From JBCDCY01 sp039180875 (lineage in GTDB: Bacteria; Pseudomonadota; Alphaproteobacteria; Rhodobacterales; Rhodobacteraceae): a DNA stretch of 64,000 nucleotides. This document shows positions 57,713 to 64,000 of this stretch, piece by piece. The position numbers and the translations under genes are program-made. The notes below the pieces were generated by a model. The model had not been told where the DNA came from. It made no database searches and saw only the letters and a program-made list of their open reading frames with translations. The stretch is taken from positions 62,001 through 126,000 of the forward strand of contig JBCDCY010000004.1 in NCBI GenBank assembly GCA_039180875.1, read 5' to 3'. How positions within the stretch are numbered: position 1 is the first letter of the stretch; the number at the start of each line of letters is the position of its first letter.

Positions 57713-58918
57713 ATGGCGGAGGCCAATCCCGCCAGCATCCTCGACGCCATCCGCCGGGTCGGCCCCTTGGCGCGGGTGGCGCTGGCCGACCGCCTTGGCC
57801 TGAGCGCCGCGACCGTCACCACCGTCACCGCCGAGCTGATCGAGGCCGGCCTGGTGCGGGAGGAGGCACCGCCCCCCGGCCCCGGCACGGCGCGACGGGG
57901 CCGTCCCCGGGTGTTGCTCAGCGCCGATCCCGGGGCGATGACCCTGCTCGGCGCCAAGATCGCCGATCGCCATGTGCGCGTCGTGGTCACCGATTTCTGC
58001 GGCGGCGTCCTCGGCCAGGCGATCCAGCCCTTCGCCGTCCCGGCGGACGCCGCGGCGGTCGAGGCCGCCCTGGCCGAAGCGGTCGACGCCGCCCTCGACC
58101 AGGCCGGCACCGGCTTAGCGGAGATCGCCGCCCTCGGCGTCGGCTTGCCGGGCTTCGTCGATCAGGCCAGCGGCACGATCCACTGGAGCCCGGCCTTTGC
58201 TGCTCCGCGGACGGGCCTGGCCGAGCAATTCTCCCGCCGCTTCGGCTGCCCGGTCTTTCTCGACAACGACGCCAACCTCGCCACCTTGGCCGAACTGCGC
58301 TTCGGCTTCGGCCGGGGGCAGAGCGACTTTCTGGTGGTGACGATCGAGAACGGCGTGGGCCTCGGCATCGTGCTCGGCGGCGCGCTGTTTCGCGGCGCGC
58401 GCGGGCTTGGGGCCGAGTTCGGCCACACCAAGGTACGCCAGGACGGCGCGCTCTGCCGCTGCGGCCAGCGCGGCTGTCTCGAGGCCTATGTCGCCGACTA
58501 CGCCCTGGTGCGCGAGGCGGAGGTGCTGCAGCCCGACGGCGCCGCCGATCCGATGGCGGCGCTCTATGCCAGGGCCGCGGCCGGCGATCCGATGGTCCGC
58601 CAGCTTTTGGCACGGGCCGGGCGGCTTTTCGGGCTCGGCCTCGCCAATCTGGTCAACATCTTCGATCCGCCGCTCGTCATCCTCTCCGGCGAGCGTATGC
58701 GCTTCGACCATCTCTTCACGCCGGAGGTGGTGGCGGAGATGCGGGCCCATATGATCCACACCAACCGCCCGGCGCCGGAGATCAAAGTCCACCGTTGGGG
58801 CGATCTCCTCTGGGCCCGCGGTGCTGCGGTGCTGGCGATGGACGGGGTTCTGCGCCGTCCCGCACCGCCTAGGGCCTTGATGCAAGGGCCGAAAGCGCTG
58901 GCTTTGACGGATCGTTAA
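57713..58918 (+). CDS. ROK family transcriptional regulator (XylR type)
   Basis: A 401-residue ROK repressor. The N-terminal winged helix (about residues 1-65) has ILDAIRRVGPLARVALADRL and GLSAATVTTVTAELIEAGLV. The sugar-kinase-like domain follows, with FLDNDANLATLAELRFG, GAEFGHTKV and a zinc motif CRCGQRGCLEAY. The ATP loop DxGxT of true kinases is not conserved, as expected for a regulator. I chose ATG 57713; a CTG at 57659 overlapping the SDR stop is an alternative that would add 18 residues. It likely controls the divergent xyl operons in response to the sugar. Confidence 0.87.
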   Translation: MAEANPASILDAIRRVGPLARVALADRLGLSAATVTTVTAELIEAGLVREEAPPPGPGTARRGRPRVLLSADPGAMTLLGAKIADRHVRVVVTDFCGGVLGQAIQPFAVPADAAAVEAALAEAVDAALDQAGTGLAEIAALGVGLPGFVDQASGTIHWSPAFAAPRTGLAEQFSRRFGCPVFLDNDANLATLAELRFGFGRGQSDFLVVTIENGVGLGIVLGGALFRGARGLGAEFGHTKVRQDGALCRCGQRGCLEAYVADYALVREAEVLQPDGAADPMAALYARAAAGDPMVRQLLARAGRLFGLGLANLVNIFDPPLVILSGERMRFDHLFTPEVVAEMRAHMIHTNRPAPEIKVHRWGDLLWARGAAVLAMDGVLRRPAPPRALMQGPKALALTDR

Positions 58919-58964
58919 CCTTTCTCGTGCGACGCTCTTCGCTGGCGTTCGGGGAGGTGGCGAC

Positions 58965-60851
58965 GTGACCAGCGATGCATCGTTTTTCCGGGCGCAGCTC
59001 GCCGAACGCCATGTCGAGCAGTTGGAGATCGCCCTCTGGGTCTTCGACATGGATGCCCAGCGGGTGGTCTGGGCCAATCGTGCGGCATTGAAGGTCTGGG
59101 CCGCCTCCTCGATCGAGGAATTGCAGGCCCGCGATCTCGGCAAGGATATGTCGGCCTCGGTGGAGAACCGCCTGGCCCAGTACCGGGCGGATTTCGAGGC
59201 GCACGACTCGCGGTTCTCCGAGCTCTGGACGCTCTATCCCGAGGGGCGGCCGACGACGCTTCGCGTGCGCTATTCCGGCTTTCGGTTGGAGGACGGCCGC
59301 ATCGCCATGCTCTGCGAGGCGCGGCCGGAGAAGATGTCGACGCCGGAGGCGCTGCGCTCGTCCGAGGCGCTGCTGCATTCCTCCGTCATCATCACCATGT
59401 GCTCGCCCCGGGGCGACATCCTCTACTGCAACCCGGCGGCGCGCGAATGCTATGGCGGCCATGTCAGCCAGGTGCAGGATCGCTTTCGCGGGGCGGAGGC
59501 CTGGGACGACTTCACCGACCGCCTGATGCGCGAGCTGCAGTGCGACCTCTCCCTCGCGGTGGAGACCACGAACGGCCCGCGCTGGCACGACATCCACGCC
59601 CGGCTTTGCCGCGACGCGGTGACCGGGGAGCAGTCGATCGTCCTCTCCGAGCACGACGTGACGGAGGAGCGGGCGGCCAAGGCGGCGATGGAGGCCTCGC
59701 GCAACGAAGCGCTCAAGGCCAACCAATTGAAGACCGAGTTCCTGGCCAATATGAGCCATGAGATCCGGACGCCGCTGAACGGCGTGCTCGGCATGGCCCA
59801 GCTGTTGGAGGATACGGCGCTCGACGCTGACCAGCGCAGCTTCGTGACGACCATCCGCTCCTCCGGCGGCTCGCTCCTCGGGCTGATCGAGGACATCCTC
59901 GATATCTCGCGGATCGAGGCGGGGATGATGGCGCTCGAGACGACGCCGTTCACGGTCCGCGATATCGCCGAGCGCGCGATCGACGCGGTGACCGGGGTGG
60001 CGCTGCAAAAGCAGCTTGCCCTCGATGTCGCGCTCGACGCGCCGGACGATCTGGAGTTCAACGGCGATGCGCGACGGATCCGGCAGGTCCTGATCAACCT
60101 CCTCGGCAATGCGGTGAAGTTCACGGCGAGCGGCCGCGTCACGCTTTCGGCCGCGCGCGAGGGCGCTGCGGGCTTGCGCTTTGCCGTGGCCGATACCGGT
60201 CCGGGCGTGCCCCCCGACCAGCGCGCCGCGATCTTTGAGCGCTTTCGCCAGGCGGACGGGTCGAACACGCGGGTGCACGGCGGGGCCGGCCTTGGCCTGT
60301 CGATCTGCAAGGATCTGATCGAGATGATGGGGGGCGCGATCGGCGTGGAGACGGCACCCGGGGGCGGGGCGCTCTTCTGGTGCACCATCCCCGATCTCGC
60401 GCCGCGGCAGCGGGGAGAGGCGCTGCGGCCGGAGCGGCGCCGGGCCGCGGCCGCTGCGCTCGATCAGGCGGCGCGGGTGCTGGTGGTCGAGGACAATCGG
60501 GTCAACCAGCAGATCCTGCAGGCGGCGCTCACCACCCAGGGCTACCGCATCGACATCGCCGAGAACGGGCAGGAGGCGATCGAGCGTCTGCAGGAACGGG
60601 CCTTCGACATAGTGCTGATGGACCTGCAGATGCCGGTGATGACCGGGCGCGAGGCGATCCAGTGGATCCGCGGCTCCGACCAGCCGTTTGCCGACGTGCC
60701 GATCGTGGCCTTGACCGCGGATGCCGAGCGCTCGACCCGGGATGCCTGCCTGAACGACGGCGCCGACGACTTTCTGACGAAGCCGGTGGACGTCCAGGGC
60801 CTCTACGCCGTCGTCTCCCGCCTCGTCGGAGAGATGCGCCAAAGCGCCTGA
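58965..60851 (+). CDS. Hybrid sensor histidine kinase/response regulator
   Basis: A 628-residue soluble hybrid kinase. Two PAS-like domains occupy residues about 10-125 (LEIALWVFDMDAQRVVWANR) and 130-245 (VIITMCSPRGDILYCNPAAR). The phospho-acceptor His265 lies in LANMSHEIRTPLNG. ATPase boxes are NLLGNAVKFTASG, VADTGPGVPPDQ and GAGLGLSICKDLIEMMGG. The C-terminal receiver has acceptor Asp553 in IVLMDLQMPVMTG and Lys in FLTKPVD. There are no membrane helices, so it senses a cytoplasmic signal. GTG 58965 follows GGGGAGG. No cognate output gene is adjacent. TTAACC, as before pleD, lies 50 bases upstream. Confidence 0.92.
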   Translation: MTSDASFFRAQLAERHVEQLEIALWVFDMDAQRVVWANRAALKVWAASSIEELQARDLGKDMSASVENRLAQYRADFEAHDSRFSELWTLYPEGRPTTLRVRYSGFRLEDGRIAMLCEARPEKMSTPEALRSSEALLHSSVIITMCSPRGDILYCNPAARECYGGHVSQVQDRFRGAEAWDDFTDRLMRELQCDLSLAVETTNGPRWHDIHARLCRDAVTGEQSIVLSEHDVTEERAAKAAMEASRNEALKANQLKTEFLANMSHEIRTPLNGVLGMAQLLEDTALDADQRSFVTTIRSSGGSLLGLIEDILDISRIEAGMMALETTPFTVRDIAERAIDAVTGVALQKQLALDVALDAPDDLEFNGDARRIRQVLINLLGNAVKFTASGRVTLSAAREGAAGLRFAVADTGPGVPPDQRAAIFERFRQADGSNTRVHGGAGLGLSICKDLIEMMGGAIGVETAPGGGALFWCTIPDLAPRQRGEALRPERRRAAAAALDQAARVLVVEDNRVNQQILQAALTTQGYRIDIAENGQEAIERLQERAFDIVLMDLQMPVMTGREAIQWIRGSDQPFADVPIVALTADAERSTRDACLNDGADDFLTKPVDVQGLYAVVSRLVGEMRQSA

Positions 60852-61270
60852 GCCGGGCGGAGCGCTTTAGCGGGGTGGAGTGCCGATTGGAGCGAACAGC
60901 TCGGCCGTCTGTCTTCGGCGGGCGTGAGCGTTTGGCAGGTGACGCGCGGTAGACGCTCGGCGATCCCCGCCGAGAGGCCGGAGGCCCGCCCCATCGGATC
61001 GTCTGCCAACGGGTCCATATCCGGATGATTGGGAGGCGTTGCTGCTGCGCTGAGAGGGCGCCGACGCGACACCCTCGAGCCGTTGTCTAGCGCCCTTTGC
61101 GGTCATCGGGCCGGAAGAGCTCTATGCCTCCGGCGGGGATATTTGGGCCAGCAAGAAAGCCCATGGTCTTCGCAGTGGCTCAAATATCCAAGACCAGCCG
61201 GCGGTCGGAGGCGCGCTGATCCGCCCCGGATGCCGGCTGGTTCGCCTAGATCTGTCGCACCGGCGGTGCC
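60852..61270. other. 419-base intergenic region holding repeat copy B
   Basis: Between the convergent kinase and GST genes. The first 250 bases contain short open frames with no recognisable protein and no tRNA. The second part contains the palindromic repeat (61111-61189). Nothing else could be supported. Confidence 0.6.
61111..61189. repeat. Palindromic intergenic repeat, copy B (core inverted relative to copy A)
   Basis: The leader CCGGAAGAGCTCTATGCCTC (61111-61130) matches copy A at all but two positions through the ATATTT. The left arm is 61137-61159 and the right arm 61168-61189. The right arm's complement is identical over 21 bases to copy A's left arm (30011-30031), and the left arm matches the complement of copy A's right arm at 20 of 23. 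Same-side arms agree at only 18 of 23. Like copy A it separates convergent genes. Confidence 0.85.
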
Positions 61271-61891
61271 TTAGGCGGCTGCCTTGAACGAAAGGATCGG
61301 GGCGTAGTCGTCCGTTGTCGCCACGCGGTCCATCCAGCGCGCGACGTTGGGGTAGCGGCTCATGTCGAAGCCGCCCTCCTCCGCCACGTGGACATAGCCG
61401 TAGAGCGCGATGTCGGCGAGGGTGTAGCGCGCGCCCAGCATGAAGGGATGGTCGGCGAGGTGGGCGTCGAGGCGGAGAAGGCCGTCATGCCCCTTCTCCT
61501 GCCACAGCGCGATCTGCTCGCGCATCTCGTCGTATTTCTCCGGCACGATGGTGGTGAAGAAGCGGGCGGGCGAGATGAAGGGCTCGAGCTTGCACTGCTC
61601 GAACACCATCCACTGGATCGCCATGGTCTGCTCCATCGGCGCGGCCGGGAAGAGCTCCGAGCCGTGGGCGATGTGCCAGAGCATGGCGTTCGACTCCGTG
61701 ATCGTCTGCCCGGTCGACGTCACCAGGCAGGGCACAGTGCCGGCCGGATTGATCTTCAGAAACGCCTCCGTCCGCGTCTCCCCCTTCAGGACGTCGATCC
61801 AGCGCGTCTCGTAAGGGATGCCGAGCTGGCGAAAGGCGAGGTGCGCCTTGAAGCAATTGCCGGAGCCGAAGGTTGCGTAAAGGATGTCCAT
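61271..61891 (-). CDS. Glutathione S-transferase family protein
   Basis: A 206-residue GST. The thioredoxin-like domain starts MDILYATFGSGNCFKAHLAF, with a Ser/Cys near residue 10-12 in the GSGNC position that could activate glutathione, NPAGTVPCLV for the cis-Pro loop, and ITESNAMLWHIAHGSELFP for the gamma-glutamyl site. The C-terminal helical domain has YTLADIALYGYVHVAEEGGFDM. Substrate is unknown. It is a second, different GST from that at 33 kb. It lies convergent with the hybrid kinase gene. Confidence 0.88.
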   Translation of the reverse strand: MDILYATFGSGNCFKAHLAFRQLGIPYETRWIDVLKGETRTEAFLKINPAGTVPCLVTSTGQTITESNAMLWHIAHGSELFPAAPMEQTMAIQWMVFEQCKLEPFISPARFFTTIVPEKYDEMREQIALWQEKGHDGLLRLDAHLADHPFMLGARYTLADIALYGYVHVAEEGGFDMSRYPNVARWMDRVATTDDYAPILSFKAAA

Positions 61892-62009
61892 GCCGAGGCA
61901 CTCCGCTGACAGCTGAAACCGGCGCGGACGCTAGGCGGAACAGCCTCAGATCGCCAACGAATAGTGCGGCGCTTTTGCCGACAGGTTACTGAAAAGGCGA
62001 GGGAATTCC

Positions 62010-62261
62010 CTAGCTCCGGCGGCCGAGCCACCAGCCGAGCAGGCCGAGGCGAAGGCGCCGGAAACGGCCGTCCATGAAGTCCTGGAACGGCCGGGTGTAG
62101 ACCGCCCCGCCGCGGCGGGCGCGGTAGACGACCTCAAGGCTCAGATCCGCCTCCTTCAGCGCGATGCACTCGATCCGGTAGAGCCCGCCCTTGCGGTGAC
62201 GCCAGACGCTGCCGGCCAAAGCGCGGTGCGGGTCGAGACGGTCGGCAGGGGTCGGATCCAT
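62010..62261 (-). CDS. DUF1653-like small protein
   Basis: An 83-residue protein. The middle WRHRKGGLYRIECIALKEAD, then VVYRARRGGAVYTRPFQDFMDGRFRRL, resembles the DUF1653 fold (G-x-Y-R-H-x-K-G-G-x-Y followed by VVY and RPxxxF). The Trp and aromatic pattern fits, though the C-terminus (GLLGWWLGRRS) is unusual and slightly hydrophobic. Function is unknown. It is divergent from the ribonucleotide reductase gene, sharing an AT-rich 167-base promoter region. Confidence 0.6.
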   Translation of the reverse strand: MDPTPADRLDPHRALAGSVWRHRKGGLYRIECIALKEADLSLEVVYRARRGGAVYTRPFQDFMDGRFRRLRLGLLGWWLGRRS

Positions 62262-62300
62262 CGCGCTTTCCCTAACGGCACATGACTCCGCAAATACAAC

Positions 62301-62315
62301 TTAAGAGTTAATTAA
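62301..62315. promoter_or_regulatory. CtrA-like box upstream of the ribonucleotide reductase gene
   Basis: TTAAGAGTTAATTAA is a perfect TTAA-N7-TTAA, the consensus core of CtrA binding sites in alphaproteobacteria. It lies in an AT-rich stretch (62285-62340) 114 bases before the reductase start and 40 bases before the DUF1653-like start. Binding is not shown; AT-rich promoter DNA makes chance matches more likely. Confidence 0.4.
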
Positions 62316-62428
62316 GGAAAAATTGACTCTACTTTAAGGCGAAGTTGTGGTTCAACCAAGAGCTGTGACGCGGCACTGGGATCCCCAAACCAGGACGAGG
62401 ACGGCGGGGGATTGTGAGGGAGAGAAGT

Positions 62429-64000
62429 ATGTTCTTGCGACCGTTTACAGTTGATGAACGAAACACGTTTCCATCGGCGATTTCCGAGCAAATCTGGGAT
62501 ATGAAATACCGCCACCGGGCGGACGGTCAGATCCACGACGTGACGGTTGAGGCGACCTGCTGGCGGGTGGCGCACTCCCTCGCCGACGTGGAGGCGCCGG
62601 AGCTGCGGGGGCCGAAGGCGCTGGAGTTCTACGAGGCGCTCTGCGACTTCCGGTTGCTGCCCGCAGGCCGCATTTTGGCCAGTGCCGGCGTAAACCAGCG
62701 CGCGACGCTCTTCAACACCTTCGTCATGGGCAATCTGCCCGACACGGTGGAAGGCGTGCTGGAGATCGTGCGCGAGGCCGGCGTCACCCTGTCGATGGGC
62801 GGCGGCATCGGTTTCGACTTCTCCACCATGCGCCCGCGCGGCTTCGGCCGGAACCTGGACGGCGCGCCGGGTCCGATCGCGGCGATGGAGACCTGCGACG
62901 CCATGGCAACGCTGCTGACCTCCGGCCCGCGGCGCGGCGCGATGATGGCGACGATGCGCTGCGACCACCCCGACATCGAGGAATTCGTGACGGCGAAGTC
63001 CGACCCGAGGCGCTTTCGCAACTTCAACGTCTCGGTGCTCGCCACCGATGCCTTCATGGACGCGGTGGAGGCCGACGCCCCCTGGGACCTGATCTGGCGC
63101 GGCGAGGTGCATCGCACCATCGCCGCCCGGGATCTGTGGCTGAAGATCATGCAGCAGACCTATGCGGCGGCCGAGCCCGGGGTGCTGTTCATCGACCGCA
63201 TCAACGCGCGCAACCCGCTCGCCTATCTCGAGACGATCTCGGCCACCAATTCCTGCGGCGAGCAACCGCTGCCGCCGAACGGGGCCTGCCCGCTCAGCTC
63301 GATCAACCTCGCCCGGCTGGTGCGCGACCCCTTCGGACCCCGGGCGATGCTCGACATGGAGGAGTTGCGCAGCCTCGTCGGCATCGGCATCCGCATGCTC
63401 GACAACGTCATCGAGGTCTCTCAGATGCCGTTGCCGGCCCAGCGGGTGGAGACGCTGTCGAAGCGCCGGGTCGGCCTCGGCGTGACCGGCGTGGCCGATG
63501 CCCTGGCCATGCTGGGCCTGGTCTACGGCTCGGAGGAGGCGGCGGCGACGCTGGAGACCTGGATGCGCGAGATCCAGCACCAGGCCTACCGCACGTCCGT
63601 CGGCCTAGCGCGGGAGAAGGGGGCGTTTCCGCTCTTCAACGCCGAGCATTATCTGAAGAGCCCGACGATCCAGGCGCTCGATGCCGATCTGCAGGACCAG
63701 ATCCGGCGCTTCGGGGTGCGCAACGCGCTCGTCACCTCAATCGCGCCCACCGGGACGACGTCGCTTTATGCCGGCAACGTCTCCTCCGGCATCGAGCCGA
63801 TCTTCGCGACCTCCTACAATCGCAAGGTCACCCAGGCCGACGGCAGCCAGACGACGGAGGAAGTCGTCGACTACGCCGTGCACTGCTACCGCGAGAAGTT
63901 CGGCCCGGGCGCCCCCCTGCCGGACCAGTTCGTGACGGCGATGACCCTGCAGCCGCTCGACCATGTGCGGATGCAGGCGGCGGCGCAGAAATGGACCTGC
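62429..64000 (+). CDS. nrdJ: Adenosylcobalamin-dependent ribonucleotide reductase (class II), N-terminal part
   Basis: The first 524 codons of a class II ribonucleotide reductase, running off the right edge with no stop. Class II enzymes make deoxyribonucleotides using a radical from adenosylcobalamin and need no oxygen. The start MFLRPFTVDERNTFPSAISE leads to QIWDMKYRHR, then LPAGRILASAGVNQRATLFN, LSMGGGIGFDFSTMRPRG, the active-site region SATNSCGEQPLPPNGACPLS, and IAPTGTTSLYAGNVSSGIEP. The cofactor could be made by the adenosyltransferase at 26.8 kb. I chose ATG 62429, preceded by AGGGAGAG; later codons (for example ATG 62498) would truncate conserved sequence. Confidence 0.92.
   Translation, partial: MFLRPFTVDERNTFPSAISEQIWDMKYRHRADGQIHDVTVEATCWRVAHSLADVEAPELRGPKALEFYEALCDFRLLPAGRILASAGVNQRATLFNTFVMGNLPDTVEGVLEIVREAGVTLSMGGGIGFDFSTMRPRGFGRNLDGAPGPIAAMETCDAMATLLTSGPRRGAMMATMRCDHPDIEEFVTAKSDPRRFRNFNVSVLATDAFMDAVEADAPWDLIWRGEVHRTIAARDLWLKIMQQTYAAAEPGVLFIDRINARNPLAYLETISATNSCGEQPLPPNGACPLSSINLARLVRDPFGPRAMLDMEELRSLVGIGIRMLDNVIEVSQMPLPAQRVETLSKRRVGLGVTGVADALAMLGLVYGSEEAAATLETWMREIQHQAYRTSVGLAREKGAFPLFNAEHYLKSPTIQALDADLQDQIRRFGVRNALVTSIAPTGTTSLYAGNVSSGIEPIFATSYNRKVTQADGSQTTEEVVDYAVHCYREKFGPGAPLPDQFVTAMTLQPLDHVRMQAAAQKWTC

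Noticed and set aside
62262..62428. Cobalamin riboswitch upstream of nrdJ
   Set aside because: The region is only 167 bases, AT-rich, and I could not find a B12-box or the expected multi-helix layout.

Overview
The window reads as a chromosomal segment of a GC-rich alphaproteobacterium, most likely from the Rhodobacterales. Support comes from the spoT/rsh - DUF2062 - pdxJ - acpS - lepB - rnc - era - recO block, the pckA / chvIG - hprK - rapZ - PTS EIIA - HPr block, the HIG1 protein - cobalamin adenosyltransferase - etfBA - hbd block, a DUF6473 gene, a methylsuccinyl-CoA dehydrogenase of the ethylmalonyl-CoA pathway, and the DUF3572/pleD/rpmG neighbourhood. The assignment is inferred from gene content and order, not from a phylogeny. 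I saw no rRNA, tRNA, CRISPR array, prophage or insertion sequence.

Layout. 1-8.5 kb: stringent response, pyridoxal phosphate, ACP activation, signal peptidase, RNase III, Era and RecO, interrupted by LysE, YcnI-like and glycosyltransferase genes. 8.6-14 kb: META-domain lipoprotein, methylsuccinyl-CoA dehydrogenase, TauE/SafE transporter, gamma-glutamyltransferase and a DUF429 protein. 14-20.4 kb: pckA divergent from a dense run of chvI, chvG, hprK, rapZ, PTS EIIA and HPr, linking envelope signalling with carbon control. 20.4-27.6 kb: cytochrome b561, 3-hydroxybutyryl-CoA dehydrogenase, ETF and a cob(I)alamin adenosyltransferase on the minus strand, with two plus-strand genes (DUF6473 and a secreted beta-helix/RTX protein) inside this block. 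27.6-35.7 kb: parC, pth, rplY, an orphan periplasmic binding protein, a GST, DUF3572 and pleD. 36-42 kb: an ECF sigma / putative anti-sigma / Spy-like / EF-hand group, DUF983, NUDIX, MFS, rpmG, GNAT and a Bax-inhibitor-1 protein. 42-51 kb: ybbP/ybbA-type ABC exporter with divergent arylesterase, thpR, DUF1127, LysR, DUF4760, quinone oxidoreductase and DUF2332.

51-59 kb is the most coherent accessory module. A xylose-type ABC importer (xylF, xylH, one-domain xylG) and an SMP-30 lactonase are divergent from a secreted FG-GAP/UnbV propeller protein, an SDR resembling Caulobacter D-xylose dehydrogenase, and a ROK regulator. Together they suggest uptake and oxidation of a pentose to a lactone and then the aldonate, with a cell-surface protein of unknown role coupled to the dehydrogenase. 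59-64 kb: a hybrid histidine kinase, a GST, a DUF1653-like protein and the start of a B12-dependent ribonucleotide reductase, whose cofactor could be supplied by the adenosyltransferase at 26.8 kb.

Gene ends are often marked by perfect GC-rich hairpins without a U tract. Two related palindromic repeats, about 31 kb apart and both between convergent genes, have the same flank but carry their stem core in opposite orientation. This is the most unusual DNA-level signal in the window.
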